Part shown: positions 1 to 7,569 of the stretch, piece after piece
How the letters are laid out: each line of letters opens with the position of its first letter
How positions within the stretch are numbered: position 1 is the stretch's first letter
From: Lachnospiraceae bacterium UBA3273
GTDB lineage: Bacteria > Bacillota > Clostridia > Lachnospirales > Lachnospiraceae
Assembly (NCBI GenBank): GCA_002362385.1
Contig: DEUB01000053.1
Coordinates: 30,940-68,228 of the forward strand
Direction of reading: 5' to 3'
Length of the DNA stretch: 37,289 nt
Position numbers and translations under genes: made by a program
Notes under the pieces: model-generated
What the model was told of the DNA's origin: nothing
Seen by the model: the letters and a program-made list of their open reading frames with translations, nothing else
The model's database searches: none

Positions 1-666
1 GTGCTCCTTCATAGCATACATAAGGTCTTCGAAACCTTTTCGATTGAGTTCTGCGGTTTCTACCATTTCTTCTATGGTAAAGCCTGTAAGTTCTTCGGCA
101 TTCATTCTTTCGGCAACATATTCATTTTCTATCAGGCTGATGTTAAAATATACTGATTCTGCAGGATTTTCCCCATGATAGTCAATATATACAACTATAT
201 TTTGAATGCTGTTGCCATAAGTAAAAACAACTTCAACAGTTTTTACATCATTTTCTGATTTGTCATTTACATATGCTGAGCAGGTAATGCATATATTCAC
301 ATCTTCCGGAAATCTGTCTCGTTCGTAATCATCAATATTGTATCTTTCAAAGGAAGTAGCGCTCTTGCCGGGGACGATTTTTGCAGCCAGTTCATAATCT
401 ATATTTCCACGCCAGGCATCGAATTCTCCGTAACAACCTAATGATTTCCAGCGCTTGTCGTATTTAGTCTGCATAAATTCTTCGGCAAGCGCTAAGGGGT
501 CATCTTCCAGGTTTCTGATTTTTTCGATATGAAGTTTATATTCGGCCACATAGTCTTGCGTAATGTGACGGCAGTCATTTATGATACACGCAATGAGGGT
601 AAAGTAAATGATGGAAATACATGTAATTACTAAATATTTTTTTCTATGTTTTATGTTCATCTTCAT
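1..666 (-). CDS. Membrane-anchored immunity-like protein, third tandem copy (3' end outside window)
   Basis: This is a partial gene reading leftward off the window: 222 codons are present and no stop is seen. It is a close paralog of the two genes upstream of it. Its start overlaps the stop of the preceding copy as ATGA, and a second in-frame ATG lies two codons later. A basic N-terminus is followed by one membrane segment (about residues 12-30) and a soluble domain that by charge should lie outside the cytoplasm. The C-terminal membrane segment seen in the other copies would lie beyond the edge. The soluble core is nearly identical to that of the first copy and clearly different from the middle copy. 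The role as an immunity protein is inferred from its place behind an LXG toxin gene; no named family was recognised. Confidence 0.75.
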   Translation of the reverse strand, partial: MKMNIKHRKKYLVITCISIIYFTLIACIINDCRHITQDYVAEYKLHIEKIRNLEDDPLALAEEFMQTKYDKRWKSLGCYGEFDAWRGNIDYELAAKIVPGKSATSFERYNIDDYERDRFPEDVNICITCSAYVNDKSENDVKTVEVVFTYGNSIQNIVVYIDYHGENPAESVYFNISLIENEYVAERMNAEELTGFTIEEMVETAELNRKGFEDLMYAMKEH

Positions 667-1508
667 GCCTTGTCCCTTTGTCTAATATTAATTGAAACTG
701 AAGTTTTTTTCTTGGTCATAAATTTAATCATTGCCACTGATACGGTTATCCATAAGGATAACAATGCCACAATCAGTAGCGTGGCTATTGTATATGAGCA
801 TTTTAAACCAGAATCCAGCTCATTTTTGCTTTCTTCCAGTTCATGTTCTTTCATGGCATACATAAGGTCTTCGAAACCTTTTTGGTTGAGTTCTGCGGTT
901 TTTACGATTTCCTCTATGGTAAGGCCTGCGAGTTCTTCGGCATTTAGTTCGTCTGCAATATAGTTACCATCTGTTAAATTTATATTAAAAATTACCGTTT
1001 CAGGGAAATCTGGTCCATAAGACTTTATATTAACAGTTATACTTTGAATACTATTATCATAATTAAAAACTATTATAATATCTTTATTGTCAAATTCTGA
1101 TTTATCATTTACGTATGCATTACATATGACTCTTATATTTGTACTTTCAAAATTTTCACTGTTTTTATTTGTATTTTCCAACTCTTTATAAAAACGGGTG
1201 GCAGATTTACCTGATACAATATAAGTCCCCAATTCATAATATCCGATCATATCTCTTGAAATCCTGCCCCAGCAGCCTTTTAATGAATTCCAATGTTTAT
1301 CATATTTGGATTGCATAAATTCTTCGGCAAGCGCTAAAGGGTCATCTTCCAAGTTCCTGATTTTTTCTATATGAAGTTTATACTCAGCCGCATAGTCTTG
1401 CGTAATCTGACGGCAGTCATTTATGATACACGCAATGAGGGTAAAGTAAATTATGAAAACAAATATTATCAGTAAATATGTTTTTTTATGCTTTTTGTCT
1501 ATCTTCAT
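663..1508 (-). CDS. Membrane-anchored immunity-like protein, second tandem copy (281 aa)
   Basis: This is the middle member of the tandem array, joined to both neighbours by 4-bp ATGA overlaps, which suggests coupled translation. The predicted layout is a short basic tail, one membrane segment (about 10-29), an extracytoplasmic domain of about 200 residues, a second membrane segment (about 239-262) and a basic cytoplasmic tail. The region after the first membrane segment (motifs INDCRQITQDY and EDDPLALAEEFMQ) and the region before the second (AEEL, GFEDLMYAMKEHE) match the other copies almost exactly. The centre, about residues 72-195, is strongly divergent. This pattern fits an immunity protein whose variable core recognises a toxin variant. 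That role is inferred from gene order; the family was not recognised. Confidence 0.75.
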   Translation of the reverse strand: MKIDKKHKKTYLLIIFVFIIYFTLIACIINDCRQITQDYAAEYKLHIEKIRNLEDDPLALAEEFMQSKYDKHWNSLKGCWGRISRDMIGYYELGTYIVSGKSATRFYKELENTNKNSENFESTNIRVICNAYVNDKSEFDNKDIIIVFNYDNSIQSITVNIKSYGPDFPETVIFNINLTDGNYIADELNAEELAGLTIEEIVKTAELNQKGFEDLMYAMKEHELEESKNELDSGLKCSYTIATLLIVALLSLWITVSVAMIKFMTKKKTSVSINIRQRDKA

Positions 1509-2344
1509 ATTTTGCCTCTATGTGGTGTTGAATGAAACAGAATTTGTTTTTTGCCCAATTCGGATTTTATTATTGCTACCAATACTGTTATCCATAAGAT
1601 TAGTAATATCACAACTAGTAGTGCGGCTATTGCATATAAGGATTCCAAATTGGAATTCAGATCATTTTTGCTCTCTTCTGGTTCGTGCTCCTTCATAGCA
1701 TTCATAAGGTCTTCGAAGCCTTTTCGGTTGAGTTCTGCGGTTTCTACCATTTCTTCTATGGTAAGGCCGGTAAGTTCTTCGGCATTTATTCTGTCGGCAA
1801 CATATTCATTTTCTATCAGGCTGATGTTAAAATGCACTGATTCTGCCGGATTTTCCCCATGATAGTCAACATATACAGTTATATTTTGAATACTGCTATC
1901 ATAAGTAAAAGCAATTTTAACAGTTTTTACATCATTTTCTGATTTGTCATTCACATATGCTGAGCAGGCGATGCGCATATTCATATCTTCGGGAAACCGG
2001 TCTCGTTCGTAATCATCAATATTGTATCTTTTAAAGGATGTAGCGCTTTTGCCGGGGACGATTTTTGCAGCCAGTTCATAATCTATATTTCCACGCCAGG
2101 CATCGAATTCTCCGTAACAACCTAATGATTTCCAATGCTTGTCGTATTCAGTCTGCATAAATTCTTCGGCAAGCGCTAAAGGGTCATCTTCCAGGTCGCT
2201 GATTTTTTCGATATGAAGTTTATATTCAGCCACATAGTCTTGCGTAATGTGACGGCAGTCATTTATGATATGCCCAATGAGGATAAAGTAAATGATGGAA
2301 ATGCTTACTATTGACACATATCCTTTTTTACGTTGGCTACTCAT
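1505..2344 (-). CDS. Membrane-anchored immunity-like protein, first copy directly after the LXG toxin (279 aa)
   Basis: The start chosen is the ATG that overlaps the toxin stop by 8 bases (ATGAGTAG). It gives an N-terminus, MSSQRKKGY, that lines up with the other copies; a longer in-frame start would overlap the toxin by 38 bases. The protein has the same architecture as its paralogs: membrane segment (about 9-27), extracytoplasmic domain, membrane segment (about 235-260) and short basic tail. Its core carries the motifs GCYGEFDAWRGNIDYEL and YNIDDYERDRFPED, shared with the truncated third copy but not with the second. As the gene immediately downstream of the toxin it is the best candidate for the cognate immunity protein. 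Its topology implies the toxin acts at or outside the membrane. This is inference. Confidence 0.78.
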   Translation of the reverse strand: MSSQRKKGYVSIVSISIIYFILIGHIINDCRHITQDYVAEYKLHIEKISDLEDDPLALAEEFMQTEYDKHWKSLGCYGEFDAWRGNIDYELAAKIVPGKSATSFKRYNIDDYERDRFPEDMNMRIACSAYVNDKSENDVKTVKIAFTYDSSIQNITVYVDYHGENPAESVHFNISLIENEYVADRINAEELTGLTIEEMVETAELNRKGFEDLMNAMKEHEPEESKNDLNSNLESLYAIAALLVVILLILWITVLVAIIKSELGKKQILFHSTPHRGKI

Positions 2345-4082
2345 TTTTGCGTTCTCCATTTTCTGCAAAATCAATATCTACTGTTTCATATGCTTCATAT
2401 TCATTTCTGTTTGATTCAATGCTGTGGATGAAATTTCTGACGATTTTGCCTCTTTCTTCCCAGACTTCAGTTGGAACATAAAGATTATCCAGTTTGTCTT
2501 TTATAATATTGATGCCTGCAGGACTTTCTTTTATTCTGTCAAAGAGGAATTCTGCACCCATATATTCTAAAATATATCGATTGTGGCGATGCGCCTGCTC
2601 TTTTAATATTTTAATTCCTTCTTTGTAATCCCCGTGTCCGATATTTTCTGCAAATTCTTTGGCTCGGTTGCCTGTGCCGTCTGCTATTTTCGAATAGTAT
2701 TGGTTCATTATCTCAATGGCATTTCCGCCATTTTGAAATCTGGCGCTTAAATTTACCGCATCCAGGTCTGCCTTGTAATCGTCGGGTGTAAGCTTTGGAC
2801 CGTTCCCTGCCGTCCCATATACATCCCCTACATATCCGGCATTGGCTCTTAAATCATATATTCCGTTAAATATGCCGCTTCCGTCTCCTGCTTTCATAAA
2901 AGCATTATTATCCGGTGTTAATATAGCTGTTATAAAAATTGACATATGTGCCAGATCAACTTTTTTTGAATATTGTTTATATTCTACAAAAGCTTCTGGG
3001 TCCTTAAGTTCTTCCCAACAACTATACTTATAATTGCTTGTTATACTATTCTCCAAATAATATATATCTTCCTCCGTCAGCCCATACCTTTTCAACTCAT
3101 TTTCCAACCCATCCCTGCTGTATGTCCCAACCAGAAAGTGCCACATATCATTCAGAGTCAGTTTTCTTTCCTTTTCCAGTTTTGTCAAAGGTTCCTTGAA
3201 TTCTTCCGCATTTATCATAGGTCCTGCCCCTGATTTAAATATCTGCCATAAAACACTTTCGTCATACCCGACTTCTTCATAAGAATACACAAATGAAGCC
3301 AGCAGTTTGAAGTATTCCAGATTCACATCCTTCACATCTGATCTCTCCATGGAGTTATAAAGACGGAAGAGTATTTCTCCTGTCCTTCTGTCAAATCCAA
3401 ACTGTTCCTCCATGTTTTTTAAAAATATTTCTTTAAATGCTCTTTCTATCTCAAGGTTTCTTTTTACCCATTCTTTTTCAATCCTGTCTGCCCAGCTTAA
3501 AGCTATATGATCCACCTGATAATCGATCATGCTTCCGTCAAATACTGAGCTGTGGAGACATTCGATCCCCCTTTTTAAATCCGCCTGATAAGAACTTATA
3601 TTCTGGTACAGGCCGCTGGAGGCGCTTAAAAAGCTTTCTATCTGTCTTAATTTTTTCTCTACCAGATGAAGGGCATTTTCCAGGCTCCCTAACAATGCGG
3701 AATAGGAACAGCCTTTAACCATGCTCATCAGTTCATAGACCCGGTTTATCTGTTCTTCAATACATTCCTTATCACGTTCAAGGGCGTCCTCGTCTATATA
3801 TCCGATACCCCCAAGCTCCCCGCAGATGCAGGCTTTGTAGGCGCTGTTTTCCTGTATTACGGCTTCCGCAAACAAAATGGTCTGGTGCATGACCGCCTTA
3901 TGGAGTGTGCTGTAGTATTCCCGGATGCTGTCATAAGATTTCCCTTGTAATTGGTCTGTAGATTCTTCCAAGGCGGAAATCTCTGATAATACCTTTTGAG
4001 CATTGTCAATGATCAGGTTCATACCTTTATTTTTGGCATCCAGTTGTGCCGTAACGGAGCCGGGGCTCATTTTTAATCCCAT
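2337..4082 (-). CDS. LXG-domain polymorphic toxin, predicted type VII secretion effector (581 aa)
   Basis: The N-terminal region of about 200 helical residues matches the LXG family, WXG100-like targeting domains of Firmicutes type VII (T7SSb) effectors. The eponymous motif L-Q-G is at residues 45-47, followed by the typical KSYDSIREYYSTLH. A helical linker follows, then a C-terminal domain (about 370-560) with possible catalytic motifs: DLAHM (376-380), NAGYVGD (414-420) and DDYKADLDAVN (434-444). I could not assign this domain to a known toxin activity. The start is the second in-frame ATG, because GGGGAGG lies 5 bases before it; the first ATG, five codons earlier, would put that site inside the gene. 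No signal peptide is present, as expected for T7SS substrates. No secretion machinery genes and no small WXG100-like partner genes are nearby. Three immunity-like genes follow in an overlapping operon. Confidence 0.85.
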   Translation of the reverse strand: MGLKMSPGSVTAQLDAKNKGMNLIIDNAQKVLSEISALEESTDQLQGKSYDSIREYYSTLHKAVMHQTILFAEAVIQENSAYKACICGELGGIGYIDEDALERDKECIEEQINRVYELMSMVKGCSYSALLGSLENALHLVEKKLRQIESFLSASSGLYQNISSYQADLKRGIECLHSSVFDGSMIDYQVDHIALSWADRIEKEWVKRNLEIERAFKEIFLKNMEEQFGFDRRTGEILFRLYNSMERSDVKDVNLEYFKLLASFVYSYEEVGYDESVLWQIFKSGAGPMINAEEFKEPLTKLEKERKLTLNDMWHFLVGTYSRDGLENELKRYGLTEEDIYYLENSITSNYKYSCWEELKDPEAFVEYKQYSKKVDLAHMSIFITAILTPDNNAFMKAGDGSGIFNGIYDLRANAGYVGDVYGTAGNGPKLTPDDYKADLDAVNLSARFQNGGNAIEIMNQYYSKIADGTGNRAKEFAENIGHGDYKEGIKILKEQAHRHNRYILEYMGAEFLFDRIKESPAGINIIKDKLDNLYVPTEVWEERGKIVRNFIHSIESNRNEYEAYETVDIDFAENGERKNE

Positions 4083-4140
4083 GTTTTTCCTCCCCACAAT
4101 ATTTTATCTTAATTTCTGTATGTCTTTTTAACTTACAGTT

Positions 4141-4169
4141 ATTATAGAGTAACTTTGCACAAAAATCCA
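4141..4169 (-). promoter_or_regulatory. Possible promoter of the LXG toxin operon
   Basis: On the minus strand a perfect TATAAT (4146 down to 4141) lies about 60 bases before the toxin start. The -35 position 17 bases upstream reads TGGATT, which is weak. Only the -10 is convincing. Confidence 0.35.
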
Positions 4170-4236
4170 TCAGAACGTTTATTCTCGTACCATATATGGT
4201 AATACTGCCGTATTTGGACGTGTAATTACCGCTAAA

Positions 4237-4466
4237 TATGCTCTTTCAAGGTATGCCGCCCCTTGCCAATTTTAAGCCAAAGGATTATAATGTTGACTTG
4301 CCCGGGGAAACAGGTGGAAATCCTGTACGAGCCCGTCGCCGTGAGGCATATTTAAGATCGTGTTAATCTGACCCGAATGCCACAATCCGGGGAAAGACCA
4401 TTGGAAATGATCCGAGAAGGTTTGGTTAGCAGAATGCCGAGTCGAAATATCCGGGCGTGAAAATCC
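4237..4466 (+). ncRNA. Cobalamin (B12) riboswitch
   Basis: The leader carries a B12-box-like core: GGGGAAACAGGTGGAAATCC followed by AGCCCGTCGCCGTGA (about 4303-4345), matching the pattern GGGAA..GGTG.AA.TCC..GCCCGC.RCTGT of cobalamin riboswitches. The segments GCCCGG (4300-4305) and CCGGGC (4451-4456) are complementary and would close a large domain. The outer limits are approximate. It lies in the 5' leader of the DUF4430/ECF operon and is followed by a short terminator-like hairpin, so corrinoid-dependent attenuation is likely. The class is recognised by eye from sequence motifs, not from a covariance model. Confidence 0.78.
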
Positions 4467-4477
4467 TCTTTTTTAGT

Positions 4478-4498
4478 AACCGCGAGCGCCGGTTTTTT
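4478..4498 (+). terminator. Short terminator-like hairpin, probable riboswitch expression platform
   Basis: Stem AACCG (4478-4482) pairs with CGGTT (4490-4494) across a 7-base loop, with a run of six T at 4493-4498. It sits between the cobalamin riboswitch and the lipoprotein ribosome binding site. The stem is short. Confidence 0.5.
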
Positions 4499-4528
4499 GA
4501 GGAAATACAAATCAAAGGAGATAAAAAC

Positions 4529-4990
4529 ATGAGAATGAAATGGAGTAAAAAAATTTCGTCATTCATCCTTTGTATGATGCTGATTGTGGCTATGGCATTT
4601 ACTACAACCGGTTGTAATGGCGCTGCAGCAAAGGAGGAGCCATCCAAGGCAGGAGCGGAAGCGGAGACGAAGGATCCGGCAGAGGCTTCGGTACTGGGAG
4701 AAGGAAACACCGTATTTACTGTTTCCGTAGTAGACAAAGAGGGTGTGGAAACAGATTTTGAGATCCATACGGATAAGGAAACCGTGGGCGAGGCTTTACT
4801 GGACCTGGGACTGATCGAAGGCGAGGAAGGCGATTACGGACTTTATGTCAAAACGGTCAACGGGATAACCGCTGATTACGATAAAGACGGTGTATACTGG
4901 GCCTTTTATATAAACGGGGAATATGCTTCCACGGGTGTGGATGCCACTCCCATAACAGAAGGAGAACAGTATTCCTTTAAGGTGGAATAG
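4529..4990 (+). CDS. DUF4430 (transcobalamin-C-like) lipoprotein (153 aa)
   Basis: This is a predicted surface lipoprotein with a basic N-terminus, a hydrophobic segment and a Cys in AFTTTGCNG, the likely lipidation site (about residue 29). A short Ala/Glu/Lys linker leads into a DUF4430 domain (about 62-153, from NTVFTVSVVDKEG to the end). DUF4430 resembles the C-terminal domain of transcobalamin/intrinsic factor. The start is the ATG 8 bases after AAAGGAG; a longer in-frame ATG would run through the terminator hairpin. The gene lies behind a cobalamin riboswitch, one base before an ECF-type S-component gene. A role in capturing corrinoids or their precursors at the cell surface and handing them to the transporter is therefore a reasonable inference. 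Confidence 0.82.
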   Translation: MRMKWSKKISSFILCMMLIVAMAFTTTGCNGAAAKEEPSKAGAEAETKDPAEASVLGEGNTVFTVSVVDKEGVETDFEIHTDKETVGEALLDLGLIEGEEGDYGLYVKTVNGITADYDKDGVYWAFYINGEYASTGVDATPITEGEQYSFKVE

Positions 4991-4991
4991 T

Positions 4992-5513
4992 ATGAAGCTT
5001 ACCACAAAGGAAATGGCAGTATTCTCCATGCTGGGGGCGGTAATGTATGCGTCCAAGATTATTATGGAGGTTGCTCCCAATATCCATCTTCTCGGGGTAT
5101 TTACCATTGCCTTTACGGTTGTATACGGGAAAAAGGCCTTGTATCCCATTTATCTTTATGTGCTGATGAACGGCGCTTTCTGCGGCTTTGCCGCCTGGTG
5201 GATACCTTATTTATATTTGTGGACAATACTTTGGGGAGCGGTCATGCTGCTCCCTAAGAAGATTCCTGAAAAGATAAAGCCGTTTGTATATATGGTCATA
5301 TGCGCAATGCATGGTTTTTTGTTCGGGACGCTTTACGCTCCTGCACAGGCTCTGTTATATGGCTTGAGTTTTAAAGCGATGATAGCCTGGATCGTGGCGG
5401 GGCTGCCTTTTGATTTTATACACGGGGTCAGTAACTTTTTTTGCGGCATACTCATTGTCCCTATTATTTCAGTACTCAGGCTTTCGGAGAAAAATATGGG
5501 AAAGGATCAGTAG
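4992..5513 (+). CDS. ECF transporter S component, probable cobalamin-related vitamin uptake (173 aa)
   Basis: This is a small hydrophobic protein with about five to six membrane segments and the length typical of substrate-specificity subunits of energy-coupling-factor transporters (160-200 aa). The opening KEMAVFSMLGAVMYASKIIM resembles that family. No ATPase or T component is encoded next to it, so it would share the cell's common energising module. It starts one base after the lipoprotein stop and falls under the same cobalamin riboswitch. The likely substrate is cobalamin or a precursor such as the lower-ligand base; the regulation supports this but the sequence does not prove it. A strong terminator follows about 110 bases later. 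Confidence 0.75.
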   Translation: MKLTTKEMAVFSMLGAVMYASKIIMEVAPNIHLLGVFTIAFTVVYGKKALYPIYLYVLMNGAFCGFAAWWIPYLYLWTILWGAVMLLPKKIPEKIKPFVYMVICAMHGFLFGTLYAPAQALLYGLSFKAMIAWIVAGLPFDFIHGVSNFFCGILIVPIISVLRLSEKNMGKDQ

Positions 5514-5626
5514 CCGGATGCTTGCAAAATCAGGACAATTATGCTACTATTTTTCCAGACAAATTGTGGTAAAAGAGATGAGTATGTGTTCTATATGCAG
5601 GTAAAATCCTGATCGGGAATAAGTTT

Positions 5627-5668
5627 ATCCCGGGACAAAGTGATGATTTGTCCCGGGATTTTTATTTC
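5627..5668 (+). terminator. Strong intrinsic terminator after the riboswitch operon
   Basis: A 13-bp perfect stem, ATCCCGGGACAAA (5627-5639) with TTTGTCCCGGGAT (5647-5659), encloses a 7-base loop and is followed by TTTTATTT. It closes the DUF4430/ECF transcript before gatC. Confidence 0.93.
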
Positions 5669-5799
5669 TGCGGTCAATATCCGTTGCGGGCTGCAGAGTC
5701 AATGAATGTGAATGCAGTCCGTTGCGGCGCATGTTCAGCCGCCGGCAGGGATAAGCATATGCATACCGATTCTAAGATCATAGAGAAAGGGCGTAAAAA

Positions 5800-6090
5800 A
5801 TGGCGAATGTGATTACAGACGAAACAATCGATTACGTAGGAATTCTGGCCAAGCTGGAGCTGTCCGATGAGGAAAAGGAACAGGCGAAAAAGGATATGGC
5901 TTCCATGCTTGACTATATCGACAAGCTGGGGGAACTGGATACTACAGGGGTAGAGCCTATGAGCCATGTATTTCCCGTCCATAATGTGTTCAGGGAAGAT
6001 GTGGTAACAAACGGAGACGACAGGGAAAATATCATAAAAAACGCTCCGGAAGAAAAAGACGGCATGTTTGTTGTGCCAAGCACATTTTAA
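5800..6090 (+). CDS. gatC: Asp/Glu-tRNA amidotransferase subunit C
   Basis: This 96-residue protein has the full GatC length and family features: the N-terminal helix segment YVGILAKLELSDEEKE, then MLDYIDKLGELDTTGVEPM and the conserved C-terminal VFREDV. GatC is the small belt subunit that stabilises GatA on GatB in the heterotrimer converting Glu-tRNA(Gln) and Asp-tRNA(Asn) to the amide forms in the cytoplasm. It is first in a gatC-gatA-gatB operon; a 15-base gap with AAGGAGG leads to gatA. A ribosome binding site, AAAGGGCG, precedes the ATG. The 130 bases upstream, back to the terminator, hold only a 9-base direct repeat, CCGTTGCGG at 5681 and 5719, and no clear promoter. Confidence 0.96.
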   Translation: MANVITDETIDYVGILAKLELSDEEKEQAKKDMASMLDYIDKLGELDTTGVEPMSHVFPVHNVFREDVVTNGDDRENIIKNAPEEKDGMFVVPSTF

Positions 6091-6105
6091 GGAGGTTTGC
6101 GGAAA

Positions 6106-7569
6106 ATGGATATTCTGGATTTATCTGCCGTAGAACTCTCGGCAAAGATCAAAGCAGGGGAAGTGACCGCTACAGAAGCTGTGGAGGCGGTCTTTTCACA
6201 GATAGATAAAAACGAAGATAACTTAAACTGCTATGTGACCCTGGATAAGGAAGGGGCGTTAAAGGCAGCGGAAGAGGTACAGAAAAAGATAGAGGCAGGA
6301 GAACTGACAGGACCCCTTGCAGGCGTTCCCGTTGCCATTAAGGACAATATGTGCACGGAAGGGATGCTGACTACCTGTTCCTCCAAAATATTGGGGAATT
6401 TTGTACCCACTTACACGTCGGAGGCGGTCATCAATCTTAAGAAGGCAGGAGCGGTTATTCTGGGGAAAACCAATATGGACGAGTTTGCCATGGGTTCCAC
6501 CACGGAAACCTCCGCATTCGGGGCAACGAAAAATCCCTGGAATACAGACCATGTACCGGGCGGTTCTTCCGGCGGTTCTGCGGCGGCAGTTGCAGCGGGG
6601 GAATGTTTCTATGCGTTAGGCTCCGATACGGGCGGTTCCATCAGACAGCCTGCATCCTACTGCGGCGTAGTGGGCATGAAACCTACCTACGGCACGGTTT
6701 CCCGTTACGGGCTCATCGCATACGGCTCTTCTTTGGACCAGATCGGACCTTTGTGTAAGGATGTGACCGACTGCGCAACTATTATGGAGATCATCGCATC
6801 CCATGACAAAAAGGATTCCACCAGTGTGGAAAGGGAGGATACCGATTTTACTTCCGCCCTTGTGGATGATGTAAAGGGTATGAAAATCGGAATTCCCAGG
6901 GATTATTTCGGGGAAGGCATTGACCCTGATGTAAAGGAAAAGGTGTTAGCGGCGGCTGATGTATTGAAGGAAAAGGGCGCCGTGGTAGAAGAATTTGATT
7001 TATCCCTGGTGGAATATGCCATTCCCACTTATTATACCATTGCGGCGGCGGAAGCCAGTTCTAACTTAGAGCGTTTCGACGGCGTGAAATACGGTTTCCG
7101 TGCGGAGGACTGCGAAGAACTGCACCAGATGTACAAGCGCAGCCGTTCCCAGGGCTTCGGACCGGAGGTAAAGCGGCGTATCATGCTGGGTTCCTTTGTG
7201 TTGAGCTCAGGCTATTATGACGCTTATTATCTGAAAGCTTTAAGGGTAAAGGCGTTGATTAAAAAGGCCTTTGACGAAGCCTTTGCAAAATATGATATGA
7301 TCTTAGGACCCTGCGCGCCCACTACGGCGCCGAAGATCGGTTCTTCCCTTTCAGACCCTATTAAGATGTATCTGGGGGATATTTATACCATTTCCGTCAA
7401 TCTGGCGGGGCTGCCCGGCATCAGCGTACCCTGCGGCGTGGATAAAAACGGTCTGCCCGTGGGCTTACAGTTGATCGGGGACTGCTTTAAAGAAAAGAAG
7501 ATCATTCAGGCTGCTTACTCCTATGAGCAGGCAAGAGGTAAATTTTCACTTGCAAAGGAGGGCAAATAA
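6106..7569 (+). CDS. gatA: Asp/Glu-tRNA amidotransferase subunit A (glutaminase/amidase)
   Basis: GatA hydrolyses glutamine and supplies ammonia to GatB. The Ser-cis-Ser-Lys triad of the amidase signature family is intact: Lys79 (VAIKDN), Ser154 (PGGSSGGSAA) and Ser178 (GSDTGGSIRQPA), at the positions known for GatA of other Firmicutes. The start is the ATG about 10 bases after AAGGAGG, which gives 487 residues; a TTG three codons earlier lies too close to that site. The stop codon directly abuts the gatB start. Nothing unusual was seen. Confidence 0.97.
   Translation: MDILDLSAVELSAKIKAGEVTATEAVEAVFSQIDKNEDNLNCYVTLDKEGALKAAEEVQKKIEAGELTGPLAGVPVAIKDNMCTEGMLTTCSSKILGNFVPTYTSEAVINLKKAGAVILGKTNMDEFAMGSTTETSAFGATKNPWNTDHVPGGSSGGSAAAVAAGECFYALGSDTGGSIRQPASYCGVVGMKPTYGTVSRYGLIAYGSSLDQIGPLCKDVTDCATIMEIIASHDKKDSTSVEREDTDFTSALVDDVKGMKIGIPRDYFGEGIDPDVKEKVLAAADVLKEKGAVVEEFDLSLVEYAIPTYYTIAAAEASSNLERFDGVKYGFRAEDCEELHQMYKRSRSQGFGPEVKRRIMLGSFVLSSGYYDAYYLKALRVKALIKKAFDEAFAKYDMILGPCAPTTAPKIGSSLSDPIKMYLGDIYTISVNLAGLPGISVPCGVDKNGLPVGLQLIGDCFKEKKIIQAAYSYEQARGKFSLAKEGK

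Noticed and set aside
4189..4200. 12-bp palindrome ACCATATATGGT between the toxin and the riboswitch
   Set aside because: It is short and AT-rich, and no matching promoter or regulator could be tied to it; it may be chance.
5514..5625. Possible small gene after the ECF S component
   Set aside because: Only short frames without ribosome binding sites or recognisable features are present before the terminator.
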